Shown piece by piece: positions 34,736 through 42,446 of a stretch of DNA of 64,000 nucleotides (its first letter is position 1; every line of letters begins with the position of its first letter). Made by a program: the position numbers and the translations under genes. The notes below the pieces were generated by a model, which did not search any database, was not told the origin of the DNA, and saw nothing but the letters and a program-made list of their open reading frames with translations. The stretch is from Chloroflexota bacterium. Its GTDB lineage: Bacteria > Chloroflexota > Anaerolineae > Anaerolineales > VGOW01. The stretch lies in NCBI GenBank assembly GCA_016197225.1, contig JACPWC010000080.1:20551-84550 (forward strand). Direction: 5' to 3'.

Positions 34736-34770
34736 GCCCCGCAGGTGAAACTTTCTGTGGGGCATTTTTT
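34736..34770 (+). terminator. Second terminator hairpin abutting the ribX start codon
   Basis: GCCCCGCAG (34736-34744) pairs with CTGTGGGGC (34755-34763, one G-T pair), followed by ATTTTTT and directly by the ribX ATG at 34771. The only purine-rich stretch near the start (GTGGGG) is in the stem, so the hairpin could block both transcription and translation. Confidence 0.65.
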
Positions 34771-35601
34771 ATGGCCGTCGCAAATCCGCTCAACTCCATT
34801 CTCCCGGCAGACCCGGCCAGCCGGCCGGACTCGAAACGTTCACTGCGCGCTCTGCGAGTCCAGCAGGCGCTATTGTTGCCCATCTCGTTGACGACGCTTC
34901 TGCTGGCCTGGCAGGGCCTGATCTGGTTCAAGGGCTACCCGGCTTTTATTTTGCCGCCCCCGGCGCGCGTTTGGGCGCGCCTCATGCAGGCTTTGGCTGA
35001 CGGCACGCTCGTTCGGCACGCTTCCATTACGCTCGGCGAGAGTCTGAGCGGGCTGGCGCTCGGCCTGGCCGTGGCCGCCGTGCTGGGCTACCTGCTGGCC
35101 CAGTCGCGCACCATCGAACGCCTGCTGGCGCCGTATCTGGTGGCGTCGCAGTCCGTGCCCGTCGTCGCCATCGCCCCTCTGCTCGTCATCTGGTTCGGTT
35201 CCGGCCTCACCTCCAAAGTGTTGATCTGCGCCCTGATCGTTTTCTTTCCGGTGCTGATCAACATCATCGTCGGCGTGCGCTCGGTGGAGCCGGACTTGCG
35301 CGACCTGATGCGCTCTCTGCGGGCCAGCCGCTGGCAGACGTTCATGCTTCTGGAACTCCCTTCGGCCCTGCCGCTGTTGCTGGGCGGGTTGAAAATTGGG
35401 GCGACGCTGTCGGTGATCGGGGCCGTCGTCGGCGAGTTCGTGGGCGCGGATCGCGGGCTGGGTTTCCTCATTAGCGCCGCGCGCGGCCAGTTCGACACGG
35501 CGCTGGTGTTTGTGGCCGTCCTGGCCCTCATTACGATTGCCATGACGCTCTACGGCTGTGTGGCCCTGCTGGAAAAAGTTTTGCTGGCCTGGAAAGGCTA
35601 A
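34771..35601 (+). CDS. ribX: RibX riboflavin ABC transporter permease
   Basis: 276 residues from ATG 34771. Binding-protein-dependent permease of the SsuC/ThiX type: about six membrane segments, and the ATPase-contact EAA-type loop LMRSLRASRWQTFMLLELPSALPLLLGGLK. The FMN riboswitch upstream and the NMT1/THI5-like binding protein downstream identify it as RibX of the RibXY riboflavin system known from Chloroflexus. No ATPase gene is adjacent, so a shared ATPase elsewhere is likely. A frame start at 34585 lies inside the riboswitch and was rejected. Confidence 0.9.
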   Translation: MAVANPLNSILPADPASRPDSKRSLRALRVQQALLLPISLTTLLLAWQGLIWFKGYPAFILPPPARVWARLMQALADGTLVRHASITLGESLSGLALGLAVAAVLGYLLAQSRTIERLLAPYLVASQSVPVVAIAPLLVIWFGSGLTSKVLICALIVFFPVLINIIVGVRSVEPDLRDLMRSLRASRWQTFMLLELPSALPLLLGGLKIGATLSVIGAVVGEFVGADRGLGFLISAARGQFDTALVFVAVLALITIAMTLYGCVALLEKVLLAWKG

Positions 35602-35637
35602 TCTCACTTCTGTAACTATCAAAGGAAAAACATCAAC

Positions 35638-36675
35638 ATGAAAAAGGCAATTTCTCTTCTACTCGCGCTCGCTGTTGCCGGGTGCGCCGGCAACACGCCT
35701 ACTGCCGCTCCGCTGAACACGCTTCCCCCGGCAGAGACGGCTACCCCGACGATAGCGCCCACCGCGACTCCGATCCCGCACGTCAAGCTGGCCATGGGCT
35801 TCATCCCCGACATTCAGTTTGCGCCGTTCTACGTGGCCGCCGAGAAAGGTTACTTTGACGAGCAAGGCATTGAGATCGAATTTGTGACCATGTTCGAGAA
35901 CGACTCGGTGCCGCTGATTGGCGCAAACGAGTTGCAGTTCGCCAATGTGAGCGCCGAGCAGGTGATTCAAGCGCGGGCGCAGGGCCTGCCCGTGACGTAT
36001 GTTTTCGCCTGGTATCAAAAGTTTCCGATTGTGATCGCCTCCAAAGCCGGGGAGGGGATTGTGAATCCCGAAGGGTTGCGAGGCCGCACGGTGGGCCTGC
36101 CCGGTTTGTTTGGGGCCAGCTATATCGGCCTGCGCGCCCTGCTTGCTTCGCAAGGCATCCCCGAAAGCGATGTGCTATTGGAAGCCATCGGCTTCACGCA
36201 AGTTGAAGCCCTGACGGCGGATCAGGTGCAGGCGGTGGTGGGCTATGCCAGCAATGAGCCGGTGAAACTTAAAGCAACCGGCCAGGAGATCAACGTGATC
36301 AACGTGTCCGACTATGCTCAACTGGCCGGCAACGGGTTGGTGACCAACGAGCAAACGTTGACCGAGCATCCTGAACTGGTGCAGGGCATGGTGACGGCTT
36401 TGCTCAAAGGGTTGACCGACACGATTGCCGACCCGGATGAGGCCTTTGAAATTTCCAAGAAGTACGTGGAGACTCTGGCGACCGCCGACGAAGCGACCGC
36501 CGCCACCGCCCGCCAGGTTTTAGCCGCCTCGATTGAGTTGTGGCAAGCACCGGAACTTGGGGTGGCCGACCTGGGCCAGTGGGAGCAAACGCAAAATACG
36601 TTGTTGCAAATGGGGTTGATCACCGAGCCGGTTGATTTCAACGTGACGGTGACGAATGAATTTGTGAGGCCATAA
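35638..36675 (+). CDS. ribY: RibY riboflavin-binding lipoprotein
   Basis: 345 residues. Lipoprotein signal MKKAISLLLALAVAGC with lipobox VAGC, then a Pro/Thr-rich linker to about residue 45. The NMT1/THI5-like binding fold follows: KLAMGFIPDIQFAPFYVAAE, YFDEQGIEIEFVTMFEND, RGRTVGLPGLFGASYIGLRA, and VNVSDYAQLAGNGL-like core. It begins 36 bases after ribX and has a good ribosome site (AAAGGAAAAA region). By its regulation and partner it should bind riboflavin outside the membrane. Confidence 0.9.
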   Translation: MKKAISLLLALAVAGCAGNTPTAAPLNTLPPAETATPTIAPTATPIPHVKLAMGFIPDIQFAPFYVAAEKGYFDEQGIEIEFVTMFENDSVPLIGANELQFANVSAEQVIQARAQGLPVTYVFAWYQKFPIVIASKAGEGIVNPEGLRGRTVGLPGLFGASYIGLRALLASQGIPESDVLLEAIGFTQVEALTADQVQAVVGYASNEPVKLKATGQEINVINVSDYAQLAGNGLVTNEQTLTEHPELVQGMVTALLKGLTDTIADPDEAFEISKKYVETLATADEATAATARQVLAASIELWQAPELGVADLGQWEQTQNTLLQMGLITEPVDFNVTVTNEFVRP

Positions 36676-36680
36676 AAAGA

Positions 36681-36742
36681 ATCCACGAAGACACACGAAG
36701 TTCACTAAGATTTCCTTCGTGTGTCTTCGTGTCCTTGTGGAT
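36681..36742. repeat. Intergenic palindromic repeat, CACGAAG family
   Basis: CACGAAGACACACGAAG (36684-36700) and CTTCGTGTGTCTTCGTG (36715-36731) are a perfect 17-base inverted repeat, with outer ATCCAC/GTGGAT. It lies between the convergent ribY and histidine kinase genes and may act as a terminator for both. Confidence 0.8.
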
Positions 36743-38001
36743 CAGACTTCTCGTGGTAGCGTAAAAAAGAACCGCGCCCCCTGCTCGGTTGCGCTCTCGA
36801 CGCCGATTTGGCCGCCGTGCGCTTCGACGATGCCTTTGGCAATCGCCAGCCCCAGCCCGGCGCCGCCGGTGGCCCGGCTCCGCGATTTTTCGCCGCGATA
36901 AAACTGCTGGAAGATGAACGGCAAGTCTTCAGCCCGAATCCCTTCACCCGTATCTTGAATTTCAACCAGCACGCCTGCGGAAGATTTGGAGGCGCGCACT
37001 TGCACTTTGCCGCCCGCCGGAGTGTGGCGCAAGGCGTTGCTCACCAGGTTCGCCACCACCTGGCCGATTCGGCGCGTGTCAATCAGGATCGGGTCAACCC
37101 CTGGGGCGGCGCTCCCTTCGAGAGTCACGCCCTGCCGGGCCGCCAACTCGGAGAAGCTCTCGATGGTGTCGGAGATCAAGTCTGAGAGCGAGCCTGGGTG
37201 GCGCGAGAGTTGCAGGCCGCCGGCGTCAATCTGCGCCATTTGAAAGAGATCGTCAATCAACAAAGAGAGTGAGCGGATGTCTCTCTGCATCGTCGTCAGG
37301 TAGCGTTTGACGGTGTCGGCGTCGTCCACCATGCCGTCGGCCAGGGCTTCCACCATCGCCCGGATCGAGGCCAGCGGCGTGCGCAAGTCGTGGCCCACCC
37401 AGGCGATCAGGTCGCGCCGCAGGGTGTCCAACTCCTCCTGCTTTTTGATGGCGGTTTCGATCTGGGCGGCCATGGTGTTGAAGGTGCGGGCCAGGTCGGC
37501 CAGTTCGTCACTGCCCGTCACTGGCACGCGAGTCGCCAGGTCGCCTTCGGCGACGCTATTGGCCGCCTGATTCAAAACCACGATCCGGTCGGTCAGGGCC
37601 TCGGAGAGAAAGTATCCCAACGAAATGGCGATGCCCCCGGCGAACACCAGCAGGACGGTCGCCAGCAACAAGTCGTGCAGACTGGCAAACATCAGCCGCG
37701 CCGTCAGCCAGACATTGAAAAACGTCAACAGGCTGGAGAGCGCATAGCCGCCCAGCACGGTAAGGCGGATGCGCGGCGAGCGGCTGATCCAGCCGAGCCG
37801 GTACGCGCCGTAACCGGCGGCCACCGAGATCATGGCCGTGATGGTGAGGAAGAGCGCCATCAGCCCGATCTCGTTCACCGGCGGACTCATGAGCAAATAA
37901 AAGATGCCGAGCGAGACGAGGACAGCCAGGGCCACGCCGCCGGCCGAGCGCAACATCAGCGATGGTTTGTGGGAGGGGCGATCAGAGAGAGTGGTGTCCA
38001 T
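36742..38001 (-). CDS. HAMP sensor histidine kinase
   Basis: 419 residues. Four predicted membrane segments (about 20-165) with little periplasmic sequence, so it probably senses the membrane or an internal partner. HAMP linker about 165-215 (RIVVLNQAANSVAEGDL), HisKA with phospho-acceptor His in AWVGHDLRTPLASIRAMVEA, HATPase with NLVSNALRHTPAGG, DTGEGIRAEDLPFIFQQFYRG and GGAGLGLAIAKGIVEAHGG. It follows the response regulator gene after a 79-base gap filled by a repeat, and both belong with the DM13 lipoprotein gene. Confidence 0.94.
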   Translation of the reverse strand: MDTTLSDRPSHKPSLMLRSAGGVALAVLVSLGIFYLLMSPPVNEIGLMALFLTITAMISVAAGYGAYRLGWISRSPRIRLTVLGGYALSSLLTFFNVWLTARLMFASLHDLLLATVLLVFAGGIAISLGYFLSEALTDRIVVLNQAANSVAEGDLATRVPVTGSDELADLARTFNTMAAQIETAIKKQEELDTLRRDLIAWVGHDLRTPLASIRAMVEALADGMVDDADTVKRYLTTMQRDIRSLSLLIDDLFQMAQIDAGGLQLSRHPGSLSDLISDTIESFSELAARQGVTLEGSAAPGVDPILIDTRRIGQVVANLVSNALRHTPAGGKVQVRASKSSAGVLVEIQDTGEGIRAEDLPFIFQQFYRGEKSRSRATGGAGLGLAIAKGIVEAHGGQIGVESATEQGARFFFTLPREV

Positions 38002-38009
38002 TTACAACC

Positions 38010-38075
38010 CTTGAAACGACAACGTCAAACTTCAAGAGATAGGCTTGTCGTTTGACGTTTGACGAGTGACGTTTT
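38010..38075. repeat. Intergenic repeat, GTTTGACGTT family
   Basis: AACGTCAAAC (38021-38030) and GTTTGACGTT (38050-38059) are a perfect inverted repeat, with more TTTGACG copies on the right. Similar TTTGACGTTTTACGTTTTG is found at 63608-63627. Confidence 0.6.
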
Positions 38076-38080
38076 GCGCC

Positions 38081-38770
38081 TCACGGCTCAAACTTGTATC
38101 CGACTCCCCACACCGTCAAAATATGTTTCGGGTCGGAGGGGTCGGGTTCGATCTTCTCGCGCAGGCGGCGCATGTGAACGGTGACGGTGCTGGGGTCAAT
38201 GTACTCGGCCAGGCCCCACACGCGCTCCAGCAGTTGATCGCGGGTGAACACCTGGCGCGGGTGGCGGGCCAGCACCCACAGCAGATCAAATTCTTTGGCG
38301 GTGAGCATTTTCTCCTCGCCGTTTATCTCCACCAACCGGGTCTGTGGATCGATCTGGATGTCGTCGAAGACCAGAGCCTGCTCCTGGGCGCTCACCGCCG
38401 GAGGCCGCGCCCGCCGCAAAACCGCCTTCACCCGGCTCACCAGCTCCTGCGGGCTAAAGGGCTTCACCACGTAATCGTCAGCGCCCATTTCCAAGCCGGC
38501 AATACGGTCAGCCTCTTCGCGCCGGGCGGTGAGCATAATGATGGGCACGTCACCTTGCAACCGTAGCCATCGCGTCAACTCCAGGCCGCCCAGCTTGGGC
38601 AACATCAGGTCGAGCACTACCAGGTCGGGCAGGCCGCGCTCCAGCATGGCTTTGGCCGCCAACCCGTCGGTTGCCACCGTCACCTGAAACCCGGCGCGCT
38701 TAAGATACAGGCTCACCACCTCACTGATACTCGGCTCATCTTCCACCACCAGCACAGTCATTTCGGCCAT
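38081..38770 (-). CDS. OmpR-family response regulator
   Basis: 229 residues. Receiver domain (about 5-120): VVEDEPSISEVVSLYLKRAG, Asp in LVVLDLMLPKLGGLEL, Thr in IIMLTARREEADR, Lys in YVVKPFSPQELV. Winged-helix DNA-binding domain (about 135-229): EKMLTAKEFDLLWVLARHP, TRDQLLERVWG, STVTVHMRRLREKIEPDP, GVGYKFEP. It is the partner of the kinase encoded next on the same strand and lies just downstream of the DM13 lipoprotein gene. Confidence 0.95.
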   Translation of the reverse strand: MAEMTVLVVEDEPSISEVVSLYLKRAGFQVTVATDGLAAKAMLERGLPDLVVLDLMLPKLGGLELTRWLRLQGDVPIIMLTARREEADRIAGLEMGADDYVVKPFSPQELVSRVKAVLRRARPPAVSAQEQALVFDDIQIDPQTRLVEINGEEKMLTAKEFDLLWVLARHPRQVFTRDQLLERVWGLAEYIDPSTVTVHMRRLREKIEPDPSDPKHILTVWGVGYKFEP

Positions 38771-38783
38771 CGCTCACCCGTTG

Positions 38784-39341
38784 TCATGGAGTCAACAGCG
38801 CCGCCGCAAAGGCGACGCTAAACTGCCGGCACCACACGACCACCGATTTATACACCGATAAGTCGGTTCCTGCTGGAATAGCGTACTCCTGCGAACCCGA
38901 AGCACTCGCCAACGCGCCAAGATATAACAACGGCGAGTTGTTCACAACGCCGCTAAAGCTGACGTAATCCAGCGTCACCTCGCTCGCGCCGGAAAGAATG
39001 ACAAACAAATCCGGCCCCTGACTAAGGTTGAAGTCGTCGCTGAGTCGCAGAACGCCCGTCGTGGGATCAAGCGTGTACGATCCGGTGACCGCCACCTCCT
39101 GTTTGAAGAACTGGCCGGACAGTAGCGGCTTTGACTCTGTTTGAGCAACCGTAGGCGGGGCCGGGGAAGCCGCCTCTTGAGGGGGCGCCGTTTCGGTGAC
39201 AATCACCGAATTGGCCGGGACCTGAGTCGAAACGGCGGGGCTGGGCAGAGTCGGGGCGCGGGTGGGGAGCGCGGCGGCGGGAGCGCCGCACGCGGCCAGC
39301 AGAGCCATCCAACAGATCAATCCGAGTTTTGCAAAACGCAT
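38784..39341 (-). CDS. DM13-domain lipoprotein
   Basis: 185 residues. Signal peptide with lipobox LAAC (MRFAKLGLICWMALLAACG), a Pro/Thr/Ala-rich linker (about 22-75), then a DM13 domain: GSYTLDPTTGVLRLSDDFNL, GPDLFVILSG, GSQEYAIPAGTDLSVYKSVV and VVWCRQFSVAFAAA with the conserved Cys. DM13 domains are predicted redox or electron-transfer modules. It is the first gene of a probable operon with the response regulator (13-base gap) and kinase, so it may be the extracytoplasmic sensor for that pair. Confidence 0.85.
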   Translation of the reverse strand: MRFAKLGLICWMALLAACGAPAAALPTRAPTLPSPAVSTQVPANSVIVTETAPPQEAASPAPPTVAQTESKPLLSGQFFKQEVAVTGSYTLDPTTGVLRLSDDFNLSQGPDLFVILSGASEVTLDYVSFSGVVNNSPLLYLGALASASGSQEYAIPAGTDLSVYKSVVVWCRQFSVAFAAALLTP

Positions 39342-39451
39342 GAGTCTTACAACCTCTCCTGAAAAAGCTGGCTCCAGTGTAGGCAGTAAAACTTACGGAA
39401 GTATTAATAATCTTGCTTCGGATATCTTATCTGTACAGAGAGCAAAAAACC

Positions 39452-39552
39452 AGAACGCGGATTTCGCGGACGCTTCGCACGCGGATGAACGCAGATAAAA
39501 CCCTAAAAGAGATCGGCGAAAATCCGCGTCCATCAGCGTTTATCTGCGTTCT
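39452..39552. repeat. Intergenic palindromic repeat, AGAACGCGGAT family
   Basis: AGAACGCGGAT (39452-39462) and ATCTGCGTTCT (39542-39552) pair with one mismatch; GCGGACGC/GCGTCC-type copies pair inside. The ends match those of the GxxExxY-containing element at 48464-48720, as if this were an internally deleted copy. It accounts for most of the 274-base gap 39342-39615. Confidence 0.8.
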
Positions 39553-39615
39553 AAAAAACCGGCCTATGCTGTTGCATTTTCGGTTGTAGATCCAGATCGG
39601 AAGGCGCTTTTGGGT

Positions 39616-40641
39616 CTAGCGCGCCCGCAACCGTTTGAGGTGGCTGAACCCCACCAGCCTTTGTCCTCGCTCGTCCCAAAGCTTCAACGACACCGCCCTC
39701 AAACTTTCCCAGAAGGTGACGATGGTAACATGCTGGAAGAGCGGATTCTCTTTGTAACACTTCTCCAGGTTGTAGTTGGGAATGCGCGGGCTGAGGTGAT
39801 GAATATGATGGAAGCCGATGTTGCCGGTGAACCACTGCAACACTTTGGGGAGTTTATAGTAGGAACTGCCCTGCAAAGCGGCGGCGGCGTACTGCCACTC
39901 CGGGTGGTCTTTCCAATACGTGTCTTCAAACTGGTGTTGAATGTAGAACATCCACACGCCTGCGGTGGAGGCCAGCCAGATGACGGGCAGTTGGATCATG
40001 AGATATTCCTTGAAGCCCATCGTTGCGCCCAGCACGAGGGCAATGGCCAACATCGCCAAATTGGTGAGATGCAGGTTGACTTTCTCGCGCTTGCCGGAGT
40101 GCGGCGAGATAAAGCGGTGGGCGACGACGAAGACGTACAGCGGCCCCAGGCCGAACATCACAAACGAACTGCGATAGACTCGATAGCCCAGCCGCTTCCA
40201 CCACGGCGACTGCCGGTATTCTTCCACCGTCATCGTGTACACATCGCCCACCCCGCGCCGATCCAGGTCGCCAGACGAAGCGTGGTGGATGGCGTGCTCG
40301 CGCCGCCACTGCAAATACGGCGTGAAGGTGAGAATCCCGGCAGCCGTGCCGATGATTTCGTTGGCTTTATTCGACTTGAAGAACGAGCCGTGGCCGCAAT
40401 CGTGCAGGATGATGAAGATGCGGACCAGCAAACCGGCAGTGGGCACGGCCAGGGCCAGCGTCAGCCAGTACGAGACCGACAGACTCCAGTACATCAGCGC
40501 CCAGGCCAGCAGGTAAAGCCCAAACGTGTTGACGATCTGCCAGATGCTTCTGCCCAGGTGCGGGTTCTGGTATTGGGCCACCAGGGCCTGCCACGACTCA
40601 TGAGCTTTCTTGAAAGTTTCGTTGTTAATTGAGGGGATCAC
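39616..40641 (-). CDS. Membrane fatty acid desaturase
   Basis: 341 residues. Three His boxes of the di-iron acyl desaturases: HDCGHGSFF (about residue 98), HAIHHASSGD (about 134) and HHIHHLSPRIPNYNL (about 292). Four to five membrane segments lie between them (LYLLAWALMYWSLSVSYWLTL and LTLALAVPTAGLLVRIF). This is the acyl-lipid omega-6/delta-12-like family, which inserts a double bond into membrane fatty acids using O2 and an electron donor. It is divergent from the MoxR gene. It implies at least occasional exposure to oxygen. Position specificity cannot be told. Confidence 0.92.
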   Translation of the reverse strand: MIPSINNETFKKAHESWQALVAQYQNPHLGRSIWQIVNTFGLYLLAWALMYWSLSVSYWLTLALAVPTAGLLVRIFIILHDCGHGSFFKSNKANEIIGTAAGILTFTPYLQWRREHAIHHASSGDLDRRGVGDVYTMTVEEYRQSPWWKRLGYRVYRSSFVMFGLGPLYVFVVAHRFISPHSGKREKVNLHLTNLAMLAIALVLGATMGFKEYLMIQLPVIWLASTAGVWMFYIQHQFEDTYWKDHPEWQYAAAALQGSSYYKLPKVLQWFTGNIGFHHIHHLSPRIPNYNLEKCYKENPLFQHVTIVTFWESLRAVSLKLWDERGQRLVGFSHLKRLRAR

Positions 40642-40738
40642 AAGTTACTCCTTTAAAGTGTTGAGCGCCACATGTCTGGCGCGTGAGCAAGTATTCTACC
40701 ACTGCGACCCGCCTGCCCGCCGAAATTTTTTCTAAATG

Positions 40739-40744
40739 TATAAT
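40739..40744 (+). promoter_or_regulatory. Possible -10 box before the second MoxR gene
   Basis: TATAAT lies 34 bases before the ATG at 40779 in the divergent gap. No matching -35 box is visible. Confidence 0.35.
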
Positions 40745-40778
40745 CATCAAATCATCACGCCTGTTTGATGGAGCGACC

Positions 40779-42362
40779 ATGCCCGCCCGAAATCCTTTTC
40801 AAAAAGTTTCCGCCGCCCCCACCAATCCGCACCCGAAGGGTGGCAAGACCAAGCTGTTTGACGTGGCCGATTTGTACAAAGGGCCGGCCGCCGACGCGGC
40901 CCCCACTGCCGACGGCGGCCTGCCCCTGGATGAGAAATTGCGGCAGGCCTATTTCTGGATCGTCAACCACGCCATCATCAGCCCGCACTACGACATCGAA
41001 TACAACGACGGGCCGCACCAAACGTTCACCTTTGGCGACAGCAAGGCCAGAGTCAACCTGCCGTCGGGCCAGAGCTATTCGAGCTTTGTGCTTCTGCCCC
41101 TGCTGAACTTTGCCGTGCGCCGCCGCTGTTTGCTTGTTGGCGGGCCGGGGCGCGGCAAAACGTCGAGCGCGATTCTGATGGCGGTGCTGGCCGGCTACAG
41201 CCTCAAAGACATCAAGCGCGGCATCCAGCACGGCCAGCCGCAAATGACGATCTCCGACCTGCTGGGCAACCCCCTGCCCGCCGACCTGGTCAACGCCAAA
41301 AGCATGGACGAGATTCGCATCTCGTGGCGCAAGTGGCTGAGCATGAGAATCAAAATCATTGACGAGTACAACCGCATTCCCACCCGCACCCAGAGCGCCC
41401 TGCTGACGGTGATGGGCGACAACTACGCCGAGATTCTGGATCAGATTTACGAGTGCCCGGAGTCGGCCTGGTATCTCACCGCCAACGACGACGCCGGCGG
41501 CGGCACGTATCAAGTCATCGAAGCTTTGCGCGACCGGATTGACGTGGTGGTGAAGACTCTGCATTTCAACAATCGCTTCCTCAACGAACTGCTGACCCGC
41601 ATCGAAGAAGGCATCGAGCCGGCTCAGGTCGTTCCGAGGGACATCATCTTCACTGAGGCCGAGATTGACCGGATGAGCAAAGAGATTCTGGAGGTGACTC
41701 TGCCACCGGAAATTCGCCGCCGCCTGGAGTTTTTCGCCAGCCAGTTTGAATTTCTCGAACCGGCCGCCGAGCAGTTGGAATACAAGACCAAAGACACGGC
41801 CAAGCTGGCCGGGGCCGACTTCAACACCCTCTCGGCCAGTGAGACCGGCAAAGACCGGGTGAAGGATTTGGGGAGCCAGACACGCAACGGCTTCTCGGTG
41901 CGGGCGCTGATGACGGCGCTGGTGTTCGTCAAGGCCATGGCTTATTTCCGGGGCAACCGGGAGGTGGACATCAACGACGTTCGCCAGATCATGCCCTTTG
42001 TTCTGCACGACAAACTGCAACTCAACCCCGAGTCGCCGTTTTTTGAAGCGCCGGGCAATGCCGTGTATCGTATTGATCGTGTCGGTTGGATTCGCAAGCT
42101 CTTCGATCTGGCTTGCGCCGAGTATGACGGGCTGAATCTTGACAAGGACGATCCGCTGGCGGGACTCGAAACTGAATTTGAAGCCGGGCTGGAGGGCGTG
42201 ACCGAGGCCGAGGCCCGCAGTCGCTTGGTGAAGATCGAACGTCTGCTGGCCGAATGGAGCAAGGGCCGCAAACTCTACGGCCATGTGTTTGACGATGTGT
42301 TGAAGCTGAAGTATTTGCACCAGAGGTATACGAATTACCTCAAGTGGTTGAAATACAAATGA
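40779..42362 (+). CDS. MoxR-like AAA+ ATPase
   Basis: 527 residues from ATG 40779 (MPARNPFQKVSA). Walker A LVGGPGRGKTSSAILMAVLAGY, Walker B as IIDEYNRIPTRTQSALLTVMGD, then TANDDAGGGTYQVIEALRDRID in the sensor region. It is longer than ordinary MoxR (about 320) with an N-terminal 90-residue addition and a C-terminal helical part after LNPESPFFEAP. The metallopeptidase/VWA gene at 48728 on the same strand is the natural partner by family logic, though three genes and 6 kb separate them. An upstream in-frame start at 40683 overlaps the divergent promoter region and was not used. Confidence 0.88.
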   Translation: MPARNPFQKVSAAPTNPHPKGGKTKLFDVADLYKGPAADAAPTADGGLPLDEKLRQAYFWIVNHAIISPHYDIEYNDGPHQTFTFGDSKARVNLPSGQSYSSFVLLPLLNFAVRRRCLLVGGPGRGKTSSAILMAVLAGYSLKDIKRGIQHGQPQMTISDLLGNPLPADLVNAKSMDEIRISWRKWLSMRIKIIDEYNRIPTRTQSALLTVMGDNYAEILDQIYECPESAWYLTANDDAGGGTYQVIEALRDRIDVVVKTLHFNNRFLNELLTRIEEGIEPAQVVPRDIIFTEAEIDRMSKEILEVTLPPEIRRRLEFFASQFEFLEPAAEQLEYKTKDTAKLAGADFNTLSASETGKDRVKDLGSQTRNGFSVRALMTALVFVKAMAYFRGNREVDINDVRQIMPFVLHDKLQLNPESPFFEAPGNAVYRIDRVGWIRKLFDLACAEYDGLNLDKDDPLAGLETEFEAGLEGVTEAEARSRLVKIERLLAEWSKGRKLYGHVFDDVLKLKYLHQRYTNYLKWLKYK

Positions 42363-42367
42363 TTTTG

Positions 42368-42438
42368 ATCCACAGATTTACGCAGATTTTCACAGACGGA
42401 TTAAACAAATCTGCGCTAATCTGTGTAAATCTGTGGAT
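42368..42438. repeat. Intergenic palindromic repeat, CCACAGATTTA family
   Basis: ATCCACAGATTTA (42368-42380) and TAAATCTGTGGAT (42426-42438) are a perfect 13-base inverted repeat that continues with one mismatch (CGCAGATT/AATCTGTG). It lies between the MoxR and cyclase genes. Confidence 0.8.
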
Positions 42439-42446
42439 AACAAAAA

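Noticed and set aside
34585..34770. N-terminal extension of RibX starting at 34585
   Set aside because: The ATG is part of the conserved riboswitch 3' sequence GGATGAAAGAAGG, and the extension would be translated through two terminators.
39610..40632. Long open frame on the plus strand opposite the desaturase
   Set aside because: The minus strand has three perfect His boxes; the plus frame has no recognisable motif and is a GC-rich shadow.
40755..42320. 521-codon frame on the minus strand opposite the MoxR gene
   Set aside because: The plus strand shows Walker A and B and family motifs; the opposite frame is rich in His, Gln and Val as expected of an antisense shadow.
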